Source of the DNA: Swaminathania salitolerans
Lineage (GTDB): Bacteria > Pseudomonadota > Alphaproteobacteria > Acetobacterales > Acetobacteraceae
Direction: 5' to 3'
NCBI RefSeq assembly: GCF_007988945.1
Contig: NZ_BJVC01000002.1
Span: 558,001 to 622,000, forward strand
Length of the DNA stretch: 64,000 nucleotides
The translations under genes were made by a program, and so were the position numbers. Each line of letters opens with the position of its first letter. Within the stretch, counting starts at the first letter, position 1. A model generated the notes under the pieces. That model was not told where the DNA came from. It made no database searches and saw only the letters and a program-made list of their open reading frames with translations. This document shows positions 39,480 to 48,340 of this stretch, piece after piece.

Positions 39480-40121
39480 ATGAGCGCATCTGCTGAGTCC
39501 AACGCTTCCCACGACACCCGTTCCTCGTGGCGTGCCCTCATCGGGGAATTCGGAGGACTGGCGGTGATCTGGGGAGGCGAGATGGCGGGGCTTGAGGCGT
39601 ATGCCCTGCCAGCAAGTATCGTTCTGGCGGGCGGAGATGCGCTGAACCGCTACCGCAAGGGCGCGGGGTTTCCACCCTTCTGGATAGCGGCAAACGGAGG
39701 AGCGATCGGCTTCGGGCTGGCGAGTTTGCTGCTCCGGGAGAGGATGGGAGCGGCGCCTTTCGGCGCGCTCTGCGCATCGTCCCTTGCAGGGCTCTTTCTA
39801 TGGGGCAGTTTCTGGCGTGTGCCTCTGGTGCAGCATCTCGCCGAGCAACGGCAAGGCAGGCGGCTTCATCGATCCGCCGCAGACATAACGAGCGACGTTC
39901 CGCATCTGGACGGGTTTTTCAGGGTCTATACCCGGATCTGGGCCGGGTTCTTCGCAGCACGTGCTGCGCTTCTTGTCGATATGGCGCGGATACCGGCGCA
40001 TGATCCGGTGGGAGGAGTGGTCCTCAGGATCAGCCTGGTCGCCATGATCGCTGCCAGTTTCGCAGGCCCCTCTCTCTTTCGTCTCTATCGTTTCTGCCTC
40101 CGTCGGAAAGGAACCGCCTGA
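39480..40121 (+). CDS. Membrane protein of unknown function
   Basis: 213 residues with about five hydrophobic segments (for example WIAANGGAIGFGLASLLL and LRISLVAMIAASFAGPSLF) and a central soluble loop with SDVPHLDGFFRVYTRIWAGFF. The C-terminus is basic. I recognise no family. CAAGGAAG precedes the ATG. It converges on fusA. Confidence 0.65.
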   Translation: MSASAESNASHDTRSSWRALIGEFGGLAVIWGGEMAGLEAYALPASIVLAGGDALNRYRKGAGFPPFWIAANGGAIGFGLASLLLRERMGAAPFGALCASSLAGLFLWGSFWRVPLVQHLAEQRQGRRLHRSAADITSDVPHLDGFFRVYTRIWAGFFAARAALLVDMARIPAHDPVGGVVLRISLVAMIAASFAGPSLFRLYRFCLRRKGTA

Positions 40122-40157
40122 GGCTCACCCCCCGATTTCGCACCGGCGGGGAAGCCA

Positions 40158-40199
40158 AAGCAGGGAAACCGAAGCAGGGAAACCGAGGCAGGGAAACCG
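40158..40199. repeat. 14-bp tandem repeat, three copies
   Basis: Two identical copies of AAGCAGGGAAACCG and a third with one change (AGGCAGGGAAACCG), in the gap between two convergent genes and directly before the shared terminator. Confidence 0.9.
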
Positions 40200-40203
40200 A
40201 ACG

Positions 40204-40232
40204 AAAAAAGCCGCCCTTGCGGGCGGCTTTTC
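40204..40232. terminator. Bidirectional rho-independent terminator of fusA and the convergent gene
   Basis: Perfect stem AAAAGCCGCCC/GGGCGGCTTTT with a 4-base loop TTGC. Runs of A before and T after let it work on both strands. It lies 28 bp after the fusA stop. Confidence 0.88.
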
Positions 40233-40259
40233 CGTGTCCAGAGACCGATCCGGGACGGA

Positions 40260-42365
40260 TCAGGCGCTCTTGGCCATGATCTCGTCGGCCACGTTGCGCG
40301 GCACCGGATCGTAGTGATGGAACTGCATCGTGAACGACGCGCGGCCCTTGGTGGCCGAACGCAGATGCGAGATGTAGCCGAACATTTCCTTCAGCGGCAC
40401 CTGAGCGCGGATCATGACGGTCGAACCGGCCGTCTCCTGGCTCTGGATGATGCCGCGACGACGGTTCAGGTCGCCCACCACGTCACCGACATGGTCGTTC
40501 GGAGTCGTAATCTCGACATCCATGATCGGCTCGAGGATTACCGGGCCGGCATTCTTCATGCCTTCACGGAAGCAGGCCTTGGCAGCGATTTCGAAGGCGA
40601 GAGCCGACGAGTCGACGTCATGGTACTTGCCGTCGAGCAGGGTGAACTTGAAGTCCACCGTCGGGAAGCCAGCCAGCACGCCCGTCGAGGACTGCATACG
40701 GATGCCCTTTTCGACAGCCGGGATGTATTCCTTCGGCACCGCACCGCCGACGACCTTGTTCTCGAACGAGATGCCGTCGTTCCGGTCGACCGGGGCGAAC
40801 TCGATCTTGACTTCGGCGTACTGACCCGAACCACCGGACTGCTTCTTGTGGGTGTAGGTCTCCACATGCGGACGGGAAATCGTCTCGCGATAGGCAACCT
40901 GAGGCGCACCGACATTGGCATCGACGCCATATTCGCGACGCAGACGGTCCACGATGATGTCGAGATGCAGCTCGCCCATGCCCGAAAGGATGGTCTGACC
41001 GGTTTCCTGGTCGGTCTTCAGCTGCAGCGAGGGATCTTCCGCCGCCAGCTTCTGAAGCGCCAGCGTCATCTTCTCGACCGCATCCTTGGTCTTCGGCTCG
41101 ACGGAGATGTCGATCACCGGCACCGGGAACTGCATGCGCTCCAGAACGACAGGGTCCGCACCATCGGCCAGGGTATCGCCCGTGACGGTGTCTTTCAGAC
41201 CGACGAAGGCGGCAATGTCACCGGCACCGACGGACTTCACTTCCTGACGCTTGTCGGCATGCATCTGGAACATGCGGCCAACGCGTTCCTTGTGGCCCTT
41301 CGTCGTGTTCATGATGGTGTCGCCCGAGTTCAGGACGCCACGATACACGCGCACGAAGGTCAGCGTGCCGTATTTGTCGGAGATGATCTTGAAGGCGAGA
41401 CCCGCAAACTTGCCATCCGGATCGACCGGAACGATCGGCAGGAAGTTCTCGTCCACTTCCTCGTCTTCCGGCGGAGCGATACGGATGCCTTCGACCTCGT
41501 CCGGCGCCGGCAGATAGTCGATGACCGCATCGAGCAGCGGCTGAACGCCCTTGTTCTTGAAGGCAGTGCCGCAGAGCACGGGGCGGAACTCGCCGGAGAT
41601 GGCACCCTTCTTGATGCATTTCTTCAGGGTCGCGACATCCACGTCACCCTTCTCGAAATACTCTTCCATGGCCTTCTCGTCGACGCTGAGCGCGGTGTCG
41701 AGAAGGTTCTGGCGGGCTTCCTCGGCCTTTTCCTTCAGATCGGCAGGGATCTCCTCGAAGTGGAACTTCGCACCGAGCTCGCCACCTTCCCAGACAATGG
41801 CGCGCATCTCGACCAGATCGACCACGCCCACGAAGTTCTCTTCAATTCCGATCGGGAGCTGAAGCGGAATCGCGACGATGTCGAGCTTTTCCTTCAGCGT
41901 ATCGAAAGCGCGATAGAAATCGGCGCCCGTGCGATCGAGCTTGTTGATGAAGATGATACGCGGAACGTTGTAGCGATCGGCCAGGCGCCAGTTGGTTTCC
42001 GACTGCGGCTGAACACCGGCAACGCCTTCGATGATGAAGATGGCGCCGTCGAGCACGCGGAGCGAGCGGTTCACTTCGATGTTGAAGTCGATATGGCCCG
42101 GCGTGTCGATGATGTTGATGCGATGGTCGGCCCACTCGCAGGTCACGGCTGCCGAGGTGATCGTGATGCCGCGCTCACGCTCCTGGGCCATGTAATCGGT
42201 GGTGGTGTTGCCGTCATGCACTTCGCCGATACGGTGCGACATGCCGGTGTAATAGAGCATACGCTCGGTCGTCGTGGTCTTGCCGGCATCGATATGCGCG
42301 GTAATACCGATATTGCGGATCTTCGAGAGAGCCGATTTGGCTTCTGCGACGCTGCTTTCGGACAC
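40260..42365 (-). CDS. fusA: Translation elongation factor G
   Basis: Ribosome-translocating GTPase, 701 residues. G1 is [10 protein letters not shown]2/switch [13 protein letters not shown]3 DTPGHIDF, G4 NKLD; domain IV has the usual [20 protein letters not shown]. The N-terminal G domain has variants such as [21 protein letters not shown] and [11 protein letters not shown], where bacterial EF-G1 usually reads [12 protein letters not shown] and SETVWRQADKY. It is not in a str cluster (rpsL-rpsG-fusA-tuf); rpmB is upstream. It may therefore be the only EF-G or a second one. Confidence 0.93.
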   Translation of the reverse strand: MSESSVAEAKSALSKIRNIGITAHIDAGKTTTTERMLYYTGMSHRIGEVHDGNTTTDYMAQERERGITITSAAVTCEWADHRINIIDTPGHIDFNIEVNRSLRVLDGAIFIIEGVAGVQPQSETNWRLADRYNVPRIIFINKLDRTGADFYRAFDTLKEKLDIVAIPLQLPIGIEENFVGVVDLVEMRAIVWEGGELGAKFHFEEIPADLKEKAEEARQNLLDTALSVDEKAMEEYFEKGDVDVATLKKCIKKGAISGEFRPVLCGTAFKNKGVQPLLDAVIDYLPAPDEVEGIRIAPPEDEEVDENFLPIVPVDPDGKFAGLAFKIISDKYGTLTFVRVYRGVLNSGDTIMNTTKGHKERVGRMFQMHADKRQEVKSVGAGDIAAFVGLKDTVTGDTLADGADPVVLERMQFPVPVIDISVEPKTKDAVEKMTLALQKLAAEDPSLQLKTDQETGQTILSGMGELHLDIIVDRLRREYGVDANVGAPQVAYRETISRPHVETYTHKKQSGGSGQYAEVKIEFAPVDRNDGISFENKVVGGAVPKEYIPAVEKGIRMQSSTGVLAGFPTVDFKFTLLDGKYHDVDSSALAFEIAAKACFREGMKNAGPVILEPIMDVEITTPNDHVGDVVGDLNRRRGIIQSQETAGSTVMIRAQVPLKEMFGYISHLRSATKGRASFTMQFHHYDPVPRNVADEIMAKSA

Positions 42366-42599
42366 GGGATACCTCCAGAATGCGATGAAGGTGCTTCAGG
42401 CCGCCCCGAAACACCTTTGCCGTGGCCGTCACAGATCGATTCATCTTCCAGAGGGAAGTCGGGAGGACGTCGAAGCCGGATCGACCAAGTCGGGCCTTGT
42501 GATCGGGGCTGGAATGAAACAACCAGCATCCCTTTTCAAGGCCAATTTTCGTTAATTCCCGTCTCGACCGCACGAGGCGGGAGACGGGGGGCCTCGGTC

Positions 42600-42902
42600 T
42601 CAGGCGGACTGGGCGGCCTTGCTTTCCTGCGCGCGCAGGATACGGCGCTTGATGACCTGCGCCTCGATGGGGAGCTTGCGGTTCGGCGTACCGATCAGGA
42701 AGGCATCCAGACCGCCGTTATGCTCGACCGTACGGATACCCTGGGTGGAGAGGCGCAGACGAACGCCCGTTCCCAGAATGTCGGACAGAAGCGTGATTTC
42801 CTGCAGGTTGGGCAGGAAGCGACGACGGGTCTTGTTGTTGGCGTGGCTGACGTTGTTGCCCGTCAGCACACCCTTGCCCGTGATTTGGCAGCGGCGTGAC
42901 AT
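42600..42902 (-). CDS. rpmB: 50S ribosomal protein L28
   Basis: 100 residues with the family opening [20 protein letters not shown] and the conserved RRRFLPNLQ. The start after an ATCAAG-type leader is the usual methionine; a longer open frame upstream is spurious. No L31/L33 partner is near. A 234-bp gap separates it from fusA downstream. Confidence 0.97.
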   Translation of the reverse strand: MSRRCQITGKGVLTGNNVSHANNKTRRRFLPNLQEITLLSDILGTGVRLRLSTQGIRTVEHNGGLDAFLIGTPNRKLPIEAQVIKRRILRAQESKAAQSA

Positions 42903-43022
42903 GGACTTGATCCTCGGTAGTAATATGTTCGCCGAGACCACTCCCGGCATACGACGACGCGTTAAGGCGCGGCTTATGACGGACCCCCCCGCTTCCGTCA
43001 AGCCGAAAGCGTCGCCCGGACG

Positions 43023-43367
43023 TCATTCGCCGTCCGAAAGCGCCTCGTCGCAGACCAGTTCGCCAGCCCGGATTCCCTCTATGGCCGTATGAAGCATACG
43101 AATCATGGTCTCCCGGTCCGTCGTTCTGGCGAGAACACCCAGAGATCCGCCGAGCAGGGCCGAGGCGATCAGCTCGACCGGCAGACCCTGCTCGACGAGA
43201 TAGCCGATTGCCTTGTCGATCACGGCACCGCACTGACGCAGCTCCTCGGGGATCTGCACATCGTCCGGCGTATCGGAAATCGCCTCTGCGGCCTGTGCGC
43301 GCACTTCCTCCTCCAGGGCCTGGTCCGGATGAAACGACTCTGCGACGGTTTCAGCGGATCTGGTCAT
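43023..43367 (-). CDS. Conserved small acidic protein of unknown function
   Basis: 114 residues, acidic in the first half (DQALEEEVRAQAAEAISD) with a helical second half (LIASALLGGSLGVLARTT and MIRMLHTAIEGIRAGEL). AAGGAG lies before the ATG. The start overlaps the end of the ABC exporter by 17 bp in another frame, so translation is probably coupled. I recognise no family; a role with the exporter is inference. Confidence 0.7.
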   Translation of the reverse strand: MTRSAETVAESFHPDQALEEEVRAQAAEAISDTPDDVQIPEELRQCGAVIDKAIGYLVEQGLPVELIASALLGGSLGVLARTTDRETMIRMLHTAIEGIRAGELVCDEALSDGE

Positions 43368-45243
43368 GCGTGCTCTCCTTTGCGTCTGGTTGCGGCGCCT
43401 CCTCACGTAGGGCCGCGCCGGCCGGAAAACCAGTGTCATGTGTCGATTGATTGCTCCACATCGCGTGATACACCCCCTTCTGTCGCATCAGCGCATCATG
43501 CGTACCGCGCTCCCTGATCCGTCCGCCTTCGATCACGAGAATGCAGCTGGCATGACGGATCGTGGACAGACGATGCGCGATGGCAATGGTCGTCTGACGG
43601 GCCGCCACCGTGGCAAGCGCCCGGATGAGGCGTCGCTCCGTGCGTGTATCCAGCGCACTGGTGGCCTCGTCCAGCAACAGCAGACGCGGCTTGCGCAGGA
43701 CGATCCGGGCGATCGCGATACGCTGCCGTTCGCCGCCCGAGAGCTTCAGCCCGCGCTCGCCGACACGCGTGTCGTATCCCTCGGGAAGAGCCTCGACGAA
43801 ATCGTGGAGCTGCGCAGCCCTGGCCGCCTCGACGATATCCTCTTCGGTCGCATCGAGGCGGCCATAGGCGATATTATAGCCGATCGTATCGTTGAAGAGC
43901 TGCGTCTCCTGAGGCACGACGCCGACCGTGTCGTGCAGGATCTGCGGGGGGATACCGGTGATGTCCTGCCCATCCAGGAATATCCGTCCGCCGGATGGGG
44001 GATAGGCCCCCAGTATCAGACGCGCGATCGTGGATTTTCCCGCCCCGGTCGGTCCCACGAGCGCAATCATCTGTCCCGGTTCGGCGTGCAGCGAGATCCC
44101 GGCAAGGATCTCGCGCGCATCGTAGCCGAAACGGACGTTCTCGAAGACGAGACTGGCGGGTGCCGCCGCCTGCGTCGCAGGCACAGCCATCCCCCGCGCC
44201 GTCTCCGGTTCCGCCCGTGACGCTTCCCCGGTTTCCTTGCGGACCGGCTCGTCCATCAGGGTCAGGAGATGCTCGAGATCGACGCAGGCATTGCGCCATC
44301 CGGCATAGACGAGATTGAGGGACACGATCGACATGTAGAGCGTGCGCAGATAGGTGCCGATCATGACGAACGCGGCGACATCGACACGGCCCGCCGCGAG
44401 ATCGCGCGCCGCCATCAGAAAGAGAATCACCGTAGCCAGAGCGATCATCGCGTTCTGGCTCACGGAGGACAGACCCGCCACAGTCGTCATCTTCAGGCTT
44501 GCGCGCTCCTGCTCCCTGCGCGCCCGCGCGTACCGCGCAAACTCATGGGCCTCATTCGCGAAATGACGCACCGTCTCGAAATTGAGCAGGCTGTCGAGCA
44601 GGAAATGCTGCGCCTGACCGTTGGCCTCGTTGCGCCGTCTCCGGGCGCCGACCCTGCGGCGTACGAACCATTGCGCGACGAGCATATAGGCCCCGAGGGC
44701 GGCAAGGATCACGCAGGCATAGCGCGGCCCGAACAGTTGCGACATCACGACGGTCACGAACACGGTATCGAGCAGAGCCGGGCCGATATTAAAGATCGCC
44801 AGACGCAGCAACGTATCCGCCGCCTCCGACCCGCGTTCGATCGAGCGGGTCAGTGCCCCGGTCTGCCGGTCGCGATGAAACCGGAGCGGCAGTGCGAGCA
44901 GATGACGGAAGGCCGACTGGGCCGTGAGCGCCTGAACTCTCTGGCCGACGGGCTGATAGGCGCGCTCCTGAAGCGCCGAGAACAGGCTCCTCAGGAGAAT
45001 GAGCCCTCCATAGGAGAGGATCAGCCCGAGTGGCACGACCAGCCGCAGATCGGTGTCGGAAAAATGACCCACGAGCTTGCCGAAAAGATAGGGCGTCGCA
45101 AGAAGACACAGCCTCTCGGCAACCAGAGCCGCCAACGTCACCGCGATGCCGATCCGGAAAAACCCTATGTCATGCGACAGAACGAGACGCCAGGCCCGGA
45201 ACAGGCTCGAGATCGCAAGTGGAAACCTTGGGGAGAGACGCAT
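43351..45243 (-). CDS. Atm1/HMT1-type ABC exporter (membrane domain plus ATPase)
   Basis: 630 residues: a six-helix membrane domain (about 25-300) and an ABC ATPase with Walker A GPTGAGKST, signature LSGGERQR and Walker B LLLLDEATSALD. The motif LLNFETVRHFANEAHEFARY matches the Atm1/ABCB7 class signature. Bacterial members export glutathione-linked compounds and give heavy-metal tolerance. A C-terminal tail of about 40 residues ends in an acidic-polar stretch. I set the start at MRLSPRFP; the longer open frame upstream overlaps the divergent Nudix gene's leader. Confidence 0.88.
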   Translation of the reverse strand: MRLSPRFPLAISSLFRAWRLVLSHDIGFFRIGIAVTLAALVAERLCLLATPYLFGKLVGHFSDTDLRLVVPLGLILSYGGLILLRSLFSALQERAYQPVGQRVQALTAQSAFRHLLALPLRFHRDRQTGALTRSIERGSEAADTLLRLAIFNIGPALLDTVFVTVVMSQLFGPRYACVILAALGAYMLVAQWFVRRRVGARRRRNEANGQAQHFLLDSLLNFETVRHFANEAHEFARYARARREQERASLKMTTVAGLSSVSQNAMIALATVILFLMAARDLAAGRVDVAAFVMIGTYLRTLYMSIVSLNLVYAGWRNACVDLEHLLTLMDEPVRKETGEASRAEPETARGMAVPATQAAAPASLVFENVRFGYDAREILAGISLHAEPGQMIALVGPTGAGKSTIARLILGAYPPSGGRIFLDGQDITGIPPQILHDTVGVVPQETQLFNDTIGYNIAYGRLDATEEDIVEAARAAQLHDFVEALPEGYDTRVGERGLKLSGGERQRIAIARIVLRKPRLLLLDEATSALDTRTERRLIRALATVAARQTTIAIAHRLSTIRHASCILVIEGGRIRERGTHDALMRQKGVYHAMWSNQSTHDTGFPAGAALREEAPQPDAKESTHDQIR

Positions 45244-45332
45244 TGCGGTACCCTGTCCATTGCAGGGCCGTTTTGCAATCGCACGCACAGACACGATATC
45301 CTCGTATCGTGAAGAGGAGAGCAGGATCATCC

Positions 45333-46157
45333 ATGCCAGACGACGCGACAGACCGTTTCCTTGCGCATATCGCGCGCTGCCGTACGGCACATCTTCCGGG
45401 CGGCAGAAAACCGATCCGGCTGGGAGACGCCCCCTTCGGCTGGGTCGATCCTCGCCTGTTCGATGCGCTTGCCCCGCTCGCGACCAAAGATGGGAACGGC
45501 CTTTGCCTGCCGCCCGATACCGGGCTCGAGCAGCTGGGCGCGCATCTCGCGGCTCTGGGTTTGTACCGATCCCATGGCGAGTTGTTCGATGTGCGGGATG
45601 ACGAAGACCGCGTGATCGGCCAGATCGATCGCGGCGCCCTTCCCCTTCTCGGCTGTCGCGCGGCGGGCGTTCATCTCAACGGGCTCGTCCGGCGCGACGA
45701 CGCGCTTTTCCTCTGGGTGGCGCATCGTGCGGCCGACAAGCGTCTCGACCCCGGCAAACTCGATCATCTGGCCGCGGGCGGGCTCTGCGCGGGTCTGACT
45801 GCGGCCGAGGCGCTGGTCAAGGAAGCCGGGGAAGAAGCCGGAATCCAGCCGGAACTGCTTCGGGACGCCACAGAGGTCGCGACGATCCGGTACGCCATGG
45901 ATCGACCCGAGGGCCTGCGACGCGATACGCTCTATTGCTACGATCTGGTCCTGCCTGAGGATTTCATTCCGCAACCCGTCGATGGAGAGGTGGCATTTTT
46001 CGAGCTGATGCCCCTCGAGACCGTATTTCGCATCGTCCGCGATACCCGGGACGTGAAATTCAACGTCAATCTGGTTCTGATCGATCTCTTCCTGCGCGAG
46101 GGCATGTTCGCTCCCGACGCCGCCTGCCTTCTCCGTGAGGCGCTCGACACGGAATGA
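45333..46157 (+). CDS. DUF4743/Nudix hydrolase
   Basis: 274 residues. The N-terminal half is the DUF4743-type lid domain, and the C-terminal half is a Nudix fold with a variant box GGLCAGLTAAEALVKEAGEEAG in which the usual Arg of REUxEE is Lys. Relatives of this architecture include eukaryotic thiamine-pyrophosphate-like hydrolases; the substrate is not predictable. GCAGGA precedes the ATG. It diverges from the ABC exporter across 89 bp. Confidence 0.85.
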   Translation: MPDDATDRFLAHIARCRTAHLPGGRKPIRLGDAPFGWVDPRLFDALAPLATKDGNGLCLPPDTGLEQLGAHLAALGLYRSHGELFDVRDDEDRVIGQIDRGALPLLGCRAAGVHLNGLVRRDDALFLWVAHRAADKRLDPGKLDHLAAGGLCAGLTAAEALVKEAGEEAGIQPELLRDATEVATIRYAMDRPEGLRRDTLYCYDLVLPEDFIPQPVDGEVAFFELMPLETVFRIVRDTRDVKFNVNLVLIDLFLREGMFAPDAACLLREALDTE

Positions 46158-46690
46158 GGCAGAGCCCGATGGATGTCTTCCGGTATCCCGCCCTTGCGCT
46201 CAAGCCCTCCAGTGCGCTTGCCAACCCGTGGCGCAGAAGCGTGCGCCTCTTCCTTCTCCCGGGCATCGCATGGCTCCCGGCAGCGTTGCTCCCGGGCTGC
46301 ACCGCACCCGGGGATTCAGCCACGCACACGACCGCCCTGAACGGACAATGTGCGCTGTATGGGGGCAAACCGGCAGTGGCGCTGACCCTGGCCTTCGGTC
46401 TCTCACGTCCGAACGGCGCCCCTGTCACGGAGACGGAATGGCATGAGTTTCTCGATCGGGTCGTCGTCCCGGTATTCCCGGACGGACTGACCGTGCTCGA
46501 CGCGGAAGGACGCTGGCGGGATCCGGACTCCGGTCCGGTCATACGGGAGGCGTCACGTCTCGTCTGGATCGTAGCACCGCGCTCCCCGGATCTGGCAAGG
46601 CATGTGCAGGAGATCCGCCGGATCTACGAGGCGCGATTCAACCAGAAGGCGGTTGCCGCGTTCGTGCATCCGGGGTGCGTTTCGTTCTGA
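46154..46690 (+). CDS. DUF3574 lipoprotein
   Basis: 178 residues with a lipobox LLPGC (about residue 49) and the DUF3574 core (LAFGLSRPNGAPVTETEW then PVFPDGLTVLDAEGRWRD). The first ATG overlaps the stop of the Nudix gene as ATGA; an alternative ATG is 15 bp on. The long basic leader before the hydrophobic segment is unusual for a lipoprotein signal, so a later start is possible. Function unknown. Confidence 0.78.
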   Translation: MRQSPMDVFRYPALALKPSSALANPWRRSVRLFLLPGIAWLPAALLPGCTAPGDSATHTTALNGQCALYGGKPAVALTLAFGLSRPNGAPVTETEWHEFLDRVVVPVFPDGLTVLDAEGRWRDPDSGPVIREASRLVWIVAPRSPDLARHVQEIRRIYEARFNQKAVAAFVHPGCVSF

Positions 46691-46789
46691 TCCGCAGCGT
46701 CGCCGCTTTTGCCGGGCCCGGAGATGACGGCCTTTTTCCCCAAGCGCGTTCCCGGGACGGAACGCGTCCCCGGGGAGGCTTCAGGAGTG

Positions 46790-46822
46790 CCCCGGCAATG
46801 CCACGGCAATGCCACGGCACTA
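46790..46822. repeat. 11-bp tandem repeat, three copies
   Basis: Units CCCCGGCAATG, CCACGGCAATG and CCACGGCACTA, in the 290-bp gap between the DUF3574 gene and the AI-2E family gene. A GC-rich dyad CCCGGGACG/CGTCCCCGGG lies about 20 bp before it. TTGACG 20 bp after the array may be a -35 box, with no convincing -10. Confidence 0.7.
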
Positions 46823-46980
46823 CCCCGAGAGAAGGCGGCCTGTTGACGAACGACCGTAACCTGAAAGAAATGAATACTTATTCCGGTTTCTGATAGTCTT
46901 TCGGGCTAGAAGCCTTTTTACCGGAAACCGATCCCGGACAGCGCAGCAGAACAGGGACGCCGTCCCTTTCGAGGACCAGT

Positions 46981-48168
46981 ATGAACAAGCACGACCCCGC
47001 CTCAACGATCGATCCGGACCGGGGCGATCCGATGTGCGGACACTCATGTTCCGAAGATGACGCCCGCGGTGAGAGCGGTATGGTCGGTTCGCCGATCCGA
47101 CGCGCCCAGAGACGCTCACGCGGCCTGCTGGGGCTGTTCTTCGTCATTCTCGCCCTCTACACGCTGAAGAACTTCCTTCCGGCGCTGCTCTGGGGGTGCG
47201 TCTTCGCAATCGCCTCCTGGCCGCTCTACAGGCGCACGGAGCGCCGTTTCGGGCGCACGGAATGGCTGCCCATGATCTTCACCGCGGTCATCGCCCTGAT
47301 CTTCCTGGTGCCGCTCAGCCTCGTCGGCGTGAAGGCGGCGGAAGAGGCACAAAGCGCGCTCCACTGGATCGACACCGTGCGTCACACAGGCATACCCATG
47401 CCCGCCTGGCTCAACGAACTGCCGTTCGAGCGCGTTCAGGTTGCGCGCTGGTGGCAGAACAACCTCGTCAATCCCGAGCATCTGAACCGGCTCTTCCATT
47501 CGGTCGATGCGGGTCACGGCATGGCATTCACCCGCCAGATCACGTCGCAGGTTGCCCGGCGTGCGACCCTGTTCCTGTTCTCGATCCTGACGCTGTTCTT
47601 CCTGCTGCGCGACGGTGCCGACATCATCCACCGGGTGCTCGTCGTGTCGAACCGGACTTTCGGCCAGCGTGGGGAAACCCTCGCCCGGCAGATCATCTCA
47701 TCGGTGCATGGAACGGTCGCGGGGCTGGTTCTGGTCGGTCTGGGAGAGGGATTCGTGATGGGGATCGCCTATGTCCTGACCGATACGCCACAGCCTCTGC
47801 TTTTCGCCCTTCTGACCGGCGTCGCCGCGATGATCCCGTTCCTGGGGCTGCCCACGGTCATACTGGCCGCCCTCCTCATCCTCATGCAGGGCAAGATGAT
47901 CGCCGCGATCATCGTAATCGCGCTCGGCTCCATCGTCATCTTCGTGGCAGATCACTTCATCCGCCCCGCTCTTATCGGCGGCAGCACGCAGATGCCGTTC
48001 CTCTGGGTGCTTCTGGGTATTCTGGGAGGGGTGGAGACCTGGGGTCTTCTGGGACTTTTCCTGGGGCCTGCCATCATGGCGGCGATGCATCTGCTCTGGC
48101 GCATATGGAGCGCCGACCGGATCGATTCATCCGATGAAGAGGCTGTGCATAACCGGGAAAAAAGATGA
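46981..48168 (+). CDS. AI-2E family transporter (TqsA/PerM-like permease)
   Basis: 395 residues with about eight membrane segments in the usual arrangement: two pairs, a soluble central part, and a C-terminal group with LTGVAAMIPFLGLPTVILAA and ADHFIRPALIGGSTQMPF (conserved in the family). The first 45 residues are hydrophilic, with two cysteines (MCGHSC), which is longer than usual. The substrate is not known; few members move AI-2. Confidence 0.88.
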   Translation: MNKHDPASTIDPDRGDPMCGHSCSEDDARGESGMVGSPIRRAQRRSRGLLGLFFVILALYTLKNFLPALLWGCVFAIASWPLYRRTERRFGRTEWLPMIFTAVIALIFLVPLSLVGVKAAEEAQSALHWIDTVRHTGIPMPAWLNELPFERVQVARWWQNNLVNPEHLNRLFHSVDAGHGMAFTRQITSQVARRATLFLFSILTLFFLLRDGADIIHRVLVVSNRTFGQRGETLARQIISSVHGTVAGLVLVGLGEGFVMGIAYVLTDTPQPLLFALLTGVAAMIPFLGLPTVILAALLILMQGKMIAAIIVIALGSIVIFVADHFIRPALIGGSTQMPFLWVLLGILGGVETWGLLGLFLGPAIMAAMHLLWRIWSADRIDSSDEEAVHNREKR

Positions 48169-48182
48169 ACCGCAGGACGATA

Positions 48183-48256
48183 TCGGGCAGGCGGGATTCG
48201 AACCCACGACCCCCAGTCCCCCAGACTGATGCGCTACCAGGCTGCGCTACTGCCCG
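48183..48256 (-). tRNA. tRNA-Pro (anticodon GGG)
   Basis: Acceptor CGGGCAG/CTGCCCG, D arm with AGCGCAGCCTGGTAGCGC, anticodon stem TCAGT/ACTGG around loop CTGGGGG giving GGG, and T arm GGGTTCGAATCCC. Discriminator A. The CCA is not encoded (next bases TAT), unlike the other two tRNAs here. It lies after merR. Confidence 0.94.
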
Positions 48257-48340
48257 TCTGTCCTGCGGTAAGCGCCGTTTAGCAGGGGTCAGACCGGACC
48301 GCAAGCGCCCCCGGCAAGGTTTTTTGCGCTGACGCCCTTT

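Noticed and set aside
40314-42899. Rightward 861-codon open frame opposite fusA and rpmB
   Set aside because: Antisense to two highly conserved genes; no domain.
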